Assembly: GCA_029238315.1 (NCBI GenBank)
Contig: JAQWGI010000033.1
Location: 62,001-126,000 of the forward strand
Direction: 5' to 3'
DNA: 64,000 nt
DNA from: Polaribacter sp.
GTDB taxonomy: Bacteria > Bacteroidota > Bacteroidia > Flavobacteriales > Flavobacteriaceae
The number at the start of each line of letters is the position of its first letter. Position 1 is the first letter of the stretch. Below, one piece after another: positions 14,135 to 23,022 of the stretch. A program made the translations under genes and the position numbers. The notes beneath the pieces are model-generated. The model saw only the letters and a program-made list of their open reading frames with translations, ran no database searches and was not told the DNA's origin.

Positions 14135-16583
14135 CATGTAGCGCAACAGAAAAATTTCTTCCGGGAGCAGAAACTCCAGAAGCAAATTCTTTGTAATGCT
14201 CATCAAATAAGTTCGTTAATTTTCCTTGTATCCAAAGACTTGGACTTACGTTATATTTTGCGTTTAAGCTAAAGGTTTGCCAACTTGGCGTTCCGTAGTA
14301 TTTGTCTAAAATTTTTGCAGCATTAGCATCTATAACAGGTGTTTGCACATGGTTATCAATTCCTTCAGAAATGTTATAATCTTTAATGTCTTTTTTAGCG
14401 TTAAAGCGATAATCAACAGAAAGCTCTATCCTGTTTTTTCGATAACTAATTTCAAATCTTCCAAATAAAGGCGGAATTGAAGACATTGGTTCTTTAGTGT
14501 CTAAGGTTTTGCCTTTTGTGTAAGTGACACTTCCAGAGGTTTTAAAGTTGTTATTTAACCTTCCAAAATAATTTGCTGTAAAACCTGTAATATATGCGGT
14601 TCCTTTGTTAATGTTTGTTACAACATTTCCAACCTCACCGTCGTAAATAATTGTGTTTCCGTTAGCGGCTCTTGTAATGTAATTGTCTAAAAGGGTGTAA
14701 TATGTATTAAAGCCAACGCTAAATTTTCTTTGATTAAAAAACTTTAAAACACCTACTTCTGCATTGTAAGCAAACTCTGGCTTTAAGGCTACGTTTGGTA
14801 GTGTTACATCGCTGTTTTTTTCTCTTATTTTTCCAACATCATCAATGTTTGGAGAACGAAAACCTGAAGAAATTACGGTGTTTAATTTCCAGTCTTTGGT
14901 TGGTTTATAAACATAACCAATTGTTGCAGTTAAAGCAGTGTTGTTTAGTTCAATTGCCGTGTTTGGCAAAGCAATAAATGCTTGGTCTATCCATGAGGCT
15001 TTTAACTTTGTATTTGTAAAACGAATACCCGTGTTTAAAGTAGATTTTGCATTAATGTCTTGTCTATAATCTGTGTAAACAGCAGAACTGGTGTAGCTAC
15101 TTCCTCCGTCAGGAAATCGAGATTGCACCTTAAAATCTCCAACTAAACCAACAATTTTATTACTAGAAGGTGCAATTATTTTTCCTTCAGAAGAAGATTT
15201 AACATCGTTATATGCTACCTCAAAACCATAAGATAAATTTCTGTTTTTATCATTGGCAAGCGGCACAGAAAAATCTCCATTTAATGAATACACATCTACT
15301 TCTTCATTTCTGTACAAACGCTTTAAGTCGTTAAATTTTCTTTGAACCCTAGATTCTTTTATGTTTTGATATGATACTGTAAACGTACCGCTATTTAACC
15401 ATTTTTTTTCTGGATTAATACTAAGTTGTGTTGATGCTAAAAAGCGTTCTTGAGGCCCATAATACCACTCTGCAAATTTTAAAGTGCCAGATTTTAACTC
15501 TGTTAATCTGTCAAATCTTGGAATATTAGAAGAGGTGGAATATTGTAAATTAAAAGTTAAGTCTGATTTTTGTGATAACGGAATATACAATTTTTGTAAA
15601 AAATCTGTTTGTTCATAGCCTGAGTTTCTTTGCAGGTTTGGATCTGTATTTATCGTTGGATTTGCGAAATAGTTTTGGGCAATATTCTTTGAATAAAAAG
15701 GCACTAAACCCCAGTCTTTAAAACCGTGGTTTCTGTTTTTTCCCATTTTTAAATCTCCAAATAAACTTTTTGTAAAACTGGTAAATGAAGCCCATTTTTT
15801 AAAACTTAATTCTGCAGATAAACTTGTTGTTACCTCTTCATTAACGGTTCCAAGCCTAGAAAAAAAGCTAGTTTTAATGTTTTCTTTTTCTGAGGTTTTT
15901 GGGGTTTTTGTATAATAATGAATTATCCCTCCCAACGCATCAGACCCATAAATAACAGAAGATGGGCCAAAGACAATTTCGGTGCGTTCTAAAATAGACG
16001 GAGAGATTGTAATTGAGTTTTGTAAGTGCCCTTTTCTATAGATTGCATTATTCATTCTAACCCCATCAACAACTAATAATACTCGATTAGATTCCATTCC
16101 TCTTAAAACAGGGCTTCCTCCTCCAAATTGTGATTTCTGAACTTTAATTCCAGGAACAGCCGCTAATAAATCGGCAGAGGTTTGAGGAGATTCTTTTAAA
16201 ATATCTTCTTTCGTAATTGCAACTGTTTGTTCAGCAATTCTAGTTGACTTTTCTTGTTTTTTAAAAACAGACAAAACAACCTCGTCTAACTGTGCTGTTT
16301 TTTTAGTTAGTTTTACAAGATAATTTACTGTTTTTAACTCTTTAAACGCAATGGAATAAGTAGCATATGAAACATGAGATATTAATAATAAATCTTGCTG
16401 ATTAAAATCAGAAATATCTGCAAAGCCCTTATCATTTGTAATTGTAGATATGGTAAGGTTTTTGTTATAAATAGCCACTTCACTTATTGAAAAACCGGTT
16501 TCATCGTCTACAATTTTTATTTTTTGCCCAAAAATTGCTATGCTGTAAAAAATAATTAATACTGTAAAAATTCTTTTTATCAT
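14124..16583 (-). CDS. TonB-dependent receptor with N-terminal carboxypeptidase-like domain
   Basis: This is an outer membrane receptor of 819 residues. A signal peptide (1-19, cleavage near FGQ) is followed by a carboxypeptidase-regulatory-like beta sandwich (about 22-95), the TonB box DEVVLSVF, the plug (about 115-235) and a barrel ending in Phe. The plug has GSPVLRGMESNRVLLVVDGVRMN and GPSSVIYGSDALGGIIHYY, which resemble heme/hemoglobin receptors more than siderophore receptors, so heme is a fair guess. No heme-processing genes are near. It is the last of an operon with porZ and recO: its ATG overlaps the recO stop by one base (ATGA). A DNA repair gene between two surface protein genes is likely historical rather than functional. 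Confidence 0.88.
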   Translation of the reverse strand: MIKRIFTVLIIFYSIAIFGQKIKIVDDETGFSISEVAIYNKNLTISTITNDKGFADISDFNQQDLLLISHVSYATYSIAFKELKTVNYLVKLTKKTAQLDEVVLSVFKKQEKSTRIAEQTVAITKEDILKESPQTSADLLAAVPGIKVQKSQFGGGSPVLRGMESNRVLLVVDGVRMNNAIYRKGHLQNSITISPSILERTEIVFGPSSVIYGSDALGGIIHYYTKTPKTSEKENIKTSFFSRLGTVNEEVTTSLSAELSFKKWASFTSFTKSLFGDLKMGKNRNHGFKDWGLVPFYSKNIAQNYFANPTINTDPNLQRNSGYEQTDFLQKLYIPLSQKSDLTFNLQYSTSSNIPRFDRLTELKSGTLKFAEWYYGPQERFLASTQLSINPEKKWLNSGTFTVSYQNIKESRVQRKFNDLKRLYRNEEVDVYSLNGDFSVPLANDKNRNLSYGFEVAYNDVKSSSEGKIIAPSSNKIVGLVGDFKVQSRFPDGGSSYTSSAVYTDYRQDINAKSTLNTGIRFTNTKLKASWIDQAFIALPNTAIELNNTALTATIGYVYKPTKDWKLNTVISSGFRSPNIDDVGKIREKNSDVTLPNVALKPEFAYNAEVGVLKFFNQRKFSVGFNTYYTLLDNYITRAANGNTIIYDGEVGNVVTNINKGTAYITGFTANYFGRLNNNFKTSGSVTYTKGKTLDTKEPMSSIPPLFGRFEISYRKNRIELSVDYRFNAKKDIKDYNISEGIDNHVQTPVIDANAAKILDKYYGTPSWQTFSLNAKYNVSPSLWIQGKLTNLFDEHYKEFASGVSAPGRNFSVALHAIF

Positions 16584-17305
16584 CAGTTAAATACTGTTTC
16601 TAAAACTTTTAAAGACTTTGGCTTTCTAAAACCATCCAAATGTAATTCAAAATAACGAATTATTATTTGTAAAACTTGTTGTCTTTCTTTTTTATTAAAA
16701 TTGATTGATTCAATACTATCAAAATTTGTGCCCAATAGCTTTTTAAACTGTGTTAAATTATCGCCAAAAACAACTTCTTTCTCTATGGTTAATTCTGTAA
16801 AATTACCATCGATTAAATTAAAATATGACTGATTTATATTTGTTGTGTCTGGATAAAATCCTAAGAATTTTGAAAGATTTAATAAAAAAAGCAAATGAAA
16901 GTTTGAAGTTTTATCATTTGCATCTAACCAAATAAAAGAAGCTTCTAAAAATGAAAACAATTGCTCATTTGCTTCTTCTTCTTGTATTGTACTGCTTAAC
17001 ATTTCAGACAAAAAAAGCACAATTGTTTGCTTAAATATATTGGTGTAAATATTTTTGTATGGATTTTCAATATGTACCTCTTTTATACTGTTTAAATTTC
17101 CTTTTATATTATGATTCGCTTCAATGTTTAATTGTGTTAATGGTTGAAAATAAGCAGCTTTTATTTTCCCTTTTTTAGCGCTTAAAACTCCTTTTAATAA
17201 ATATGATTTTAAACCATCTTCTAACGTAAAACATCTTACAATTAAACTGGTATCATTATACTTTAAGGAGCTTAATACAATTGCTTTTGTTGTAACTGAT
17301 GCCAT
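16583..17305 (-). CDS. recO: DNA repair protein RecO
   Basis: RecO loads RecA on SSB-coated single strands with RecR in the RecF pathway. The 240-residue protein begins with the OB-fold domain (TKAIVLSSLKYNDTSLIVRCFT, then GLKSYLLKGVLSAKKGKIKAAYFQPLTQL), followed by a helical domain (about 85-235). The zinc-finger cysteines present in some RecO proteins are absent, which is common in this phylum. The start ATG overlaps the stop of porZ by one base (TAATG) and its own stop overlaps the TonB receptor start, so the three genes are tightly coupled. Confidence 0.93.
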   Translation of the reverse strand: MASVTTKAIVLSSLKYNDTSLIVRCFTLEDGLKSYLLKGVLSAKKGKIKAAYFQPLTQLNIEANHNIKGNLNSIKEVHIENPYKNIYTNIFKQTIVLFLSEMLSSTIQEEEANEQLFSFLEASFIWLDANDKTSNFHLLFLLNLSKFLGFYPDTTNINQSYFNLIDGNFTELTIEKEVVFGDNLTQFKKLLGTNFDSIESINFNKKERQQVLQIIIRYFELHLDGFRKPKSLKVLETVFN

Positions 17306-19629
17306 TAATTTATGATTGCAATTTTTGTTGTGCTTGTTGCTGTTGTGTCTTCATTAGAAAGTAAAACAATGTAAATACCCGAAGCTACTTTTTTACCAGC
17401 TAAATTGGTTTTATTCCAAACCACTTTGCCTCCTTGAAGCTCTTGTCCTTCTAACACATTTGTTTCATAAACCAAATTACCAGCAACATCTAAAATTTTT
17501 ACATTAGTCCCTTTAGGTAGGTGGTTGCCATTTTTACCATCAATGGTAATTATTTGATGCTTTTTTAGTGCAGGATTTGGGTATGCATACACCTCTGATA
17601 AGGTTTCTCCAAAGCTTGCAACATTGCTATTATAAGCAACAACACCATTATCTGTAGCAAAATAAACTTTTCCGTTTGTTACATCAACACTTATTTTTTG
17701 TATTTTATTTGATGGTAAAGGAGAGTTGTCTTTGTTAAAACTTGCAATTGTGTTTTGACCATTTGGGTTTGTGTATAAAACGCCTCCTGCATCTGTTCCA
17801 AACCATTTATTATCTGCGCCATCAATAGCAATTGTATTAATGGTTTGATTTCCTAAAAGTTTTTTTGGAATTCCGTCATCCAAAATAATAATGGGTTCTG
17901 CGTCATAAATATTGGCCTCAAAAATTTCGTTTGCTTTGTAAAAAACGACTAATCCAGATTGAGTTCCTATCCAGATTCTATTATTTTTATCAACAGCCAA
18001 TGTTCTAACATTTGCATGTGGTAAATTTCCCTTTGTTGGCTCTGTAGTAAGTGCTCTTTTTCGTAAACCCGTTTCATTAAAAACGTAAGCTCCATTTCTT
18101 CTTGTACCCATCCAAAAGCTATTGGAATTGTCTATTTTTATAGTGTTTAACTCTTCTGCTGTATTTGTTTGCAAGCTTCTTAAGTCAAAAGATTTCCAGG
18201 TCCCGTTTGGTGTTAATTTTTTTAATTTGTTTGTTGCAAGTACGTCTGTAATCCAAAGATTTCCTTGGTTATCAAATATGGTTCCATTAACTCTTGTGGT
18301 AATTCTATTTGGGTTGCTCGGAAAAAGATCTTCTAAAGGACTATTGCTTGAGTTGTAAAAATTTATTACCTGATCATCAAGCACTTCTAACAAGCCTCCA
18401 CCAGAAAAAAGATTACCAGAATTTGTGTCTGCAAACGAGCTTAAAAACACTCTATTTTGATGATTTGGATCAATGGTAACATAAACCAAATCTAAAATTG
18501 GTGTTGCGTTTGTAAATCGTGTATTCTTCCAATTAGAACCATTAAAATGACTGTATCCATTTAAATTTCCTGTTGGAGCATATGCAGAATTATACCCCCC
18601 ATAGACAAACCAAGTATTTTTATTAAAAGTATCCATCGAAAAAACACTATTGGAAATGGGCCCTTCGGGATGAATTTCTTGGAAACGTTGTGCTCCAGAA
18701 AAAGGGGTTTGTAAAATACCAAACTCTTTTGTTGCAATAAACAAATCTGTTCCAAAAACAGAAGCGTTATTAATTGTATAATTGTAATTAACCGTTGTTG
18801 TGCTTTTAAAAACTGAATTTAAACTGAAATCTAAAACGGTAGCAGCTGTATTTGTTGTTACTATTAAGTTTTGAAGGCTTGCCTTTAGTTGTTGTATGGT
18901 GCTCGAAAAAGATTTTTCTATACGTAAATTTGTATCTTTTACAAGAACCAAATCTGTGTCTGTTGCTGCATAAATGTTAGAGTTAAACTGAATAATGCTT
19001 GTAAAGCTTCCTATAAAAAGACGTTTCCAGTTTTGAAAATCTATCAAATTAGTATCTGACAAACTTGCAATATAAATTCCGTTTTCTGTAGCTGCAAAAA
19101 TTTGATTGTTGGTAATTAGTGTTTCATTTATTTTTATAGAACTAGAGTTTGCACCAATAAAATAGGTGTCTCCAAACTCTAACTTATCAATATCATAAAC
19201 CACCACCGCAAAAGGAGTAGATAGGTATAGTTTATTTTTATCCGCTGTAATATGATTGATTCTTTTCTCTCCAGATTGATTAAAATTGACGATATCTGCA
19301 GAAATTTTAATACTTCCGTCATCACTTAAAACTTCAATTAAACCCGTTTCATAGCCAATTACTAATCTTGCACTTTCTGAATGATAATAAATTGCAGAAG
19401 TTGTTTCTCCAGAAAGCCCATTTACAGAAGAAAGTTTCTCGGTTTCTTCAGAGTTTAGATCATAAATAAATACAGCATTATCTGTTAACGCATAAATTTT
19501 ATCTGAAACCTTTACAAAATCTTTAACATTGTTGTATGAAAAAAAATCTTCCCACCGACTGGTATAATCTGTTTGAGAAAAAGAATAAAAGGAGGTAAAT
19601 ACTAAAAAAAACAAGATGTTTTTCTTCAT
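17305..19629 (-). CDS. porZ: Type IX secretion system beta-propeller protein PorZ
   Basis: This surface protein of 774 residues takes part in type IX secretion, where PorZ acts with the sortase PorU in attaching cargo to A-LPS. The start at ATG 19629 gives a clear signal peptide (MKKNILFFLVFTSFYSFS, cleavage near SFSQ). The mature part begins YTSRWEDFFSYNNVKDF, followed by two propeller domains with regulator-like blades (for example DNQGNLWITDV and DKNNRIWIGTQSGLVVF and GADNKWFGTDAGGVLY). The C-terminal domain (about 690-774) with YAYPNPA, GKKVASGIYIVLL is of the type A sorting kind. The length is close to that of Porphyromonas PorZ. Flavobacterial genomes often have recO next to it, as here. 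Confidence 0.88.
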   Translation of the reverse strand: MKKNILFFLVFTSFYSFSQTDYTSRWEDFFSYNNVKDFVKVSDKIYALTDNAVFIYDLNSEETEKLSSVNGLSGETTSAIYYHSESARLVIGYETGLIEVLSDDGSIKISADIVNFNQSGEKRINHITADKNKLYLSTPFAVVVYDIDKLEFGDTYFIGANSSSIKINETLITNNQIFAATENGIYIASLSDTNLIDFQNWKRLFIGSFTSIIQFNSNIYAATDTDLVLVKDTNLRIEKSFSSTIQQLKASLQNLIVTTNTAATVLDFSLNSVFKSTTTVNYNYTINNASVFGTDLFIATKEFGILQTPFSGAQRFQEIHPEGPISNSVFSMDTFNKNTWFVYGGYNSAYAPTGNLNGYSHFNGSNWKNTRFTNATPILDLVYVTIDPNHQNRVFLSSFADTNSGNLFSGGGLLEVLDDQVINFYNSSNSPLEDLFPSNPNRITTRVNGTIFDNQGNLWITDVLATNKLKKLTPNGTWKSFDLRSLQTNTAEELNTIKIDNSNSFWMGTRRNGAYVFNETGLRKRALTTEPTKGNLPHANVRTLAVDKNNRIWIGTQSGLVVFYKANEIFEANIYDAEPIIILDDGIPKKLLGNQTINTIAIDGADNKWFGTDAGGVLYTNPNGQNTIASFNKDNSPLPSNKIQKISVDVTNGKVYFATDNGVVAYNSNVASFGETLSEVYAYPNPALKKHQIITIDGKNGNHLPKGTNVKILDVAGNLVYETNVLEGQELQGGKVVWNKTNLAGKKVASGIYIVLLSNEDTTATSTTKIAIIN

Positions 19630-19721
19630 AAAGAAATCTTTTTTACATTTCAAAGATATTTAATAATTGTAACAATAACGAGAAAAAGCAATACATTAGT
19701 GCAAATATTAATTGTAATTAA

Positions 19722-20195
19722 ATGGGTCTAGAAATAGAACGCAAGTTCTTGGTAAAAAATAACTCTTTTAAAGAAGTCGCTTTTTCAAAAAAGTACATTC
19801 AGCAAGGGTTTTTAAATTCTGATAAAGAAAGAACAGTTCGTGTAAGAATTATTGAAGAAAATGCTTTTTTAACTATTAAAGGGAAATCAAATAAGGCGGG
19901 TACAGTTCGGTTTGAATGGGAGAAAGAAATTTCGTTAAAGGAGGCGAAAGATTTAATGCTTTTAACAGAAAAAACTACGATTGAAAAATACCGATATTTT
20001 GTGAAATCTGAAAACCATATTTACGAAGTTGATGTGTTTTTAGGAGAAAATAGTGGATTAATTATTGCCGAAATCGAACTAACCAATGAACATGAAAAGT
20101 TTATAAAACCAAATTGGTTAGGAGAAGAAGTTACTGGAGATGTTAAGTACTACAATAGCGCTTTAAGTAATTTTCCTTACAAGCTTTGGCTATAA
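19722..20195 (+). CDS. CYTH domain protein (triphosphate tunnel metalloenzyme)
   Basis: This cytosolic protein of 157 residues starts with EIERKF (4-9), the ExExK metal-triphosphate motif that defines the CYTH family. Further acidic and basic strands follow: RTVRVRI, FLTIKGKSNKAGTVRFEWEKEI, TIEKYRYFV, YEVDVFLGENSGLIIAEIEL. Most small bacterial members hydrolyse inorganic triphosphate, while adenylate cyclase activity is rare, so a triphosphatase is the more probable function. It stands between the divergent porZ operon and a convergent hemolysin III gene. Confidence 0.88.
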   Translation: MGLEIERKFLVKNNSFKEVAFSKKYIQQGFLNSDKERTVRVRIIEENAFLTIKGKSNKAGTVRFEWEKEISLKEAKDLMLLTEKTTIEKYRYFVKSENHIYEVDVFLGENSGLIIAEIELTNEHEKFIKPNWLGEEVTGDVKYYNSALSNFPYKLWL

Positions 20196-20212
20196 AAAAA
20201 GCGTTTGTAAAT

Positions 20213-20851
20213 TTAAACGTAGTAATAAATTGAAATAAAATGAGACAGGCTTCCTGCTAAAACAAAAAAGTGAAAAATTGCATGGTTGTACGGAATCTTT
20301 TTAATGGAATACAGAACAGCACCAATAGTATAAAATATACCTCCGACGAACAACCAAAAAAGCCCTTGTTCAGAAAGTTTTTCTAGCAAAGGAGAAATAG
20401 CAAAAACAATTTGCCACCCCATTAAAACATACATAATTGTTGATGTTTTATCAAACCTCCCCGTAAAGAAAAGTTTTAAAACAACACCTGTTAGAGCAAA
20501 AAACCAGGTAAGTGCAAAAATAATCCAACCTACTTTTCCTTCTAGAGTAATTAACGTAAAAGGCGTGTAAGACCCTGCAATTAAAACGTAAATAGCCGCG
20601 TGGTCAAAAATATTTAGCTTTCTTCTTAATGATGGTTTTGTTGCTGCATGATAAAATGTAGAAGCTGCATATAAAATAATTAAACTAAGCCCAAAAACAA
20701 AAATACTTGCTGGTTTCCAAAATCCATTAAATAATAATCCTTTTAAAACCAAAAAGGGAAAAGCTATTACGCTAAGAATTAATCCAAAAGCATGGGTAAT
20801 TATATTTAATTGCTCTTCTTTCTTACTGTATTTGTGATTTAAAGCACTCAT
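20213..20851 (-). CDS. Hemolysin III family (PAQR-like) membrane protein
   Basis: This integral membrane protein of 212 residues has seven hydrophobic segments and the family's conserved sites: EEQLNIITHAFGL (12-24), YAASTFYHA near 62-70, NIFDHAAIYVLIAGSYTPFTL near 80-100 and the final YNHAIFHFFVLAGSLSHF. The His and Asp residues in these motifs form the zinc site of PAQR proteins. Bacterial members are linked to membrane-lipid homeostasis; hemolysis is a historical name. Its ATG overlaps the stop of plsC by one base (TAATG), which supports a lipid-related role. Confidence 0.9.
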   Translation of the reverse strand: MSALNHKYSKKEEQLNIITHAFGLILSVIAFPFLVLKGLLFNGFWKPASIFVFGLSLIILYAASTFYHAATKPSLRRKLNIFDHAAIYVLIAGSYTPFTLITLEGKVGWIIFALTWFFALTGVVLKLFFTGRFDKTSTIMYVLMGWQIVFAISPLLEKLSEQGLFWLFVGGIFYTIGAVLYSIKKIPYNHAIFHFFVLAGSLSHFISIYYYV

Positions 20852-21615
20852 TATATAGTTCGGTTAGTATCTTTCATATACTTAGCATCTGTAGATAAGT
20901 CGCTAAATAATTTTTCAAATGTTTGTGCTTTTACAAGGTTGATGTCTTCTTTAGTAAGGCCTTTTGTAGAAATGGGTTGGTGTTGCTTAATTCGAAGGGT
21001 GCCTGGCCTTCCTTTAAAGAAGGTCCAAGAAAAAAACCGTTTGCAATCAAAATATGTTGCAGGAACAATTGAAATTTGATGTTCGATTGCCAAACTAAAT
21101 GGCCCGTTTTTAAACGGGCTTAAGATTACGTCTTCTGTAGGCACCATTCCTTCAGGAAAAATGGCTACACTTGTGCCGTTTGTTAACCTTTTTTTTGCAT
21201 TATAATAAACTTCTTTTCTACTTTTCGGATTGCTTCTGTCTACCAAAATGCATGTTCGCTTATAAAAGAAACCAAAAATAGGAATCTTTTTTAACTCTGA
21301 TTTCCCTACAAAAACAATTGGCTTTTTAACCATACTTACCAAAATAAAAGGATCTAACATTGATGTGTGGTTTGGGCAAAACATGTAGCTTTTGTCTTGA
21401 TCTAGTGGCTCTAAAATTTCTTTTTTTAATCGAAACCCCATTACAAAAAGAAGGGTCTTTGAGAAAGCTCTTATAACTTTATATAGTGCAGGGTATTGAC
21501 GTTCACGAAATGTTAACAGAAATAAAGCAGGCATCATAACTAGTAAAGAAATGCCAAAAAAGACATAAAACCAGATGCGCCAAACAATTCGAAAAATATT
21601 TCTAAAAAATTCCAT
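20851..21615 (-). CDS. plsC: 1-acyl-sn-glycerol-3-phosphate acyltransferase
   Basis: PlsC acylates lysophosphatidic acid to phosphatidic acid at the inner membrane. The protein of 254 residues has a hydrophobic N-terminal part (about 8-45), the catalytic HX4D box in CPNHTSMLDPF near residue 82, and the glycerol-phosphate-binding FPEGMVP near residue 155. A TTG three codons upstream is in frame, but the ATG at 21615 gives the better start. It is translationally coupled to the downstream hemolysin III family gene. The trpS gene is divergent, 95 bp away. Confidence 0.93.
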   Translation of the reverse strand: MEFFRNIFRIVWRIWFYVFFGISLLVMMPALFLLTFRERQYPALYKVIRAFSKTLLFVMGFRLKKEILEPLDQDKSYMFCPNHTSMLDPFILVSMVKKPIVFVGKSELKKIPIFGFFYKRTCILVDRSNPKSRKEVYYNAKKRLTNGTSVAIFPEGMVPTEDVILSPFKNGPFSLAIEHQISIVPATYFDCKRFFSWTFFKGRPGTLRIKQHQPISTKGLTKEDINLVKAQTFEKLFSDLSTDAKYMKDTNRTI

Positions 21616-21645
21616 CGTTGCCAAATGTAGTAATTAATATTCTTA

Positions 21646-21676
21646 TTGTCTTTTCCTGATTAAAACAGTATTTTTG
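21646..21676 (+). promoter_or_regulatory. Promoter of trpS
   Basis: TTG at 21646-21648 and TATTTTTG at 21669-21676 are 20 nt apart, a good Bacteroidota -33/-7 pair. The trpS ATG is 34 bp downstream of the -7 element. Confidence 0.55.
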
Positions 21677-21710
21677 TGTTTGATTTTAAAAACGATTTAA
21701 ACACAAATAA

Positions 21711-22679
21711 ATGTCTAGAGTTTTAACAGGCGTACAAAGTACAGGAACACCACATTTAGGAAACTTATTAGGGGCTATTTTACCAGCAATTCAAATGGCA
21801 AAAGAAGCTAAAGAAGAAACCTTTTTGTTTATTGCAGATATGCATTCTCTAACACAAATTAAAGATGGAGAAACTTTAAAAAATAATACCTACAGTGTTG
21901 CTGCGACTTGGCTTGCTTGTGGTTTAGATGTAAATTCTACCGTTTTTTACAGACAAAGTGATGTGCCAGAAGTCACAGAACTATCTTGGTATTTAAGTTG
22001 CTACTTTCCTTATCAAAGATTAACATTAGCGCACAGTTTTAAAGATAAAGCAGATCGGTTAGCAGATGTAAATTCTGGTTTGTTTACCTATCCGATGTTA
22101 ATGGCGGCAGATATTTTATTATATGATGCAGAAATTGTTCCGGTAGGAAAAGATCAACTACAACACCTAGAAATGACGAGGGATGTTGCTAGTAGATTTA
22201 ACAATTTGGTTGGTGAAACATTGGTTTTACCAACAGCTAAAATTAGCGAAGAAACAAAATTAGTTCCTGGAACTGACGGAGAAAAAATGAGTAAATCTCG
22301 TGATAATTTTATCAATATTTTCTTACCCGATAAAAAATTGCGCAAACAAATAATGGGTATTCAAACAGATAGTACTCCGTTAGAAGAACCTAAAGACCCA
22401 GAAACAGACAATGTGTTTGCTTTGTACAAATTAATTGCAAATAACGAACAAACCGAAGCAATGCGCACTAATTATTTGGGAGGAAATTATGGTTATGGGC
22501 ACGCAAAACAAGCTCTGTACGAATTAATTTTAGATACTTTTTCTACTGAAAGAAAAAAATACAACCATTATATGAATAACTTAAACGAACTTGATGAAGC
22601 ACTTGCGATTGGTGCTAAAAAAGCTAAAAAAGTTGCTGGTCAAGTTCTACAAAGAGTCCGTTCTAAAATCGGTTACTAG
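21711..22679 (+). CDS. trpS: Tryptophanyl-tRNA synthetase
   Basis: This class I aminoacyl-tRNA synthetase charges tRNA-Trp. The 322-residue protein has the HIGH-like motif TGTPHLGNLLGA (12-23), MLMAADILLYDAEIVPVGKDQLQHLEMTRDVA (about 128-160) for Trp and ATP binding, and KMSKSRDN near residue 193 for the KMSKS loop. All are standard for the bacterial type. A lipoprotein gene overlaps its stop codon by one base, so the two are cotranscribed. Confidence 0.97.
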   Translation: MSRVLTGVQSTGTPHLGNLLGAILPAIQMAKEAKEETFLFIADMHSLTQIKDGETLKNNTYSVAATWLACGLDVNSTVFYRQSDVPEVTELSWYLSCYFPYQRLTLAHSFKDKADRLADVNSGLFTYPMLMAADILLYDAEIVPVGKDQLQHLEMTRDVASRFNNLVGETLVLPTAKISEETKLVPGTDGEKMSKSRDNFINIFLPDKKLRKQIMGIQTDSTPLEEPKDPETDNVFALYKLIANNEQTEAMRTNYLGGNYGYGHAKQALYELILDTFSTERKKYNHYMNNLNELDEALAIGAKKAKKVAGQVLQRVRSKIGY

Positions 22680-22987
22680 TGCTAAAAAAAATAGTGTTTA
22701 TCGGCTTATTTATTCTTTTTTCTTGTAAAGAAAAAAAAGAAAAAACAATTGTTGCAGATATTTCTTGTGGACAATGTCAATTTGAACTTACAAGTCAAAA
22801 AGGTTGTGATTTAGCAGTAAAAATTGATGGAAAAGCATATTTCGTTGAGGGCGCTCATATTGATGATTTTGGTAATGCACACGACAAAAAAACTGGTTTT
22901 TGTGAAGTAATTAAAAAGGGAAACATTGTTGGGGTGATTGAAAACAATCGTTTTAAAGCAACATCAATAAAGCTAATTGAAAAGTAA
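22679..22987 (+). CDS. Small lipoprotein of the DUF6370 type
   Basis: This protein of 102 residues begins at GTG 22679, which shares its first base with the TAG stop of trpS, so translation is coupled. A lipoprotein signal (MLKKIVFIGLFILFSC, Cys16) is followed by a lysine-rich spacer and a compact domain with DISCGQCQFELTSQKGCDLAVKIDGK, later AHIDDFGNAHDKKTGFC. Four cysteines (in CGQC, GC and FC) plus two His suggest a metal or disulfide site. I recall the pattern as a conserved flavobacterial domain of unknown function. The periplasmic side is expected. Confidence 0.8.
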   Translation: MLKKIVFIGLFILFSCKEKKEKTIVADISCGQCQFELTSQKGCDLAVKIDGKAYFVEGAHIDDFGNAHDKKTGFCEVIKKGNIVGVIENNRFKATSIKLIEK

Positions 22988-23022
22988 GAATTTAATTTAT
23001 TAGATAAAAAAATCACGGCAAA

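Noticed and set aside
20196..20225. Hairpin between the CYTH gene and the hemolysin III gene
   Set aside because: Only about 5 bp of stem (CGTTT/AAACG) can form, too weak to call a terminator.
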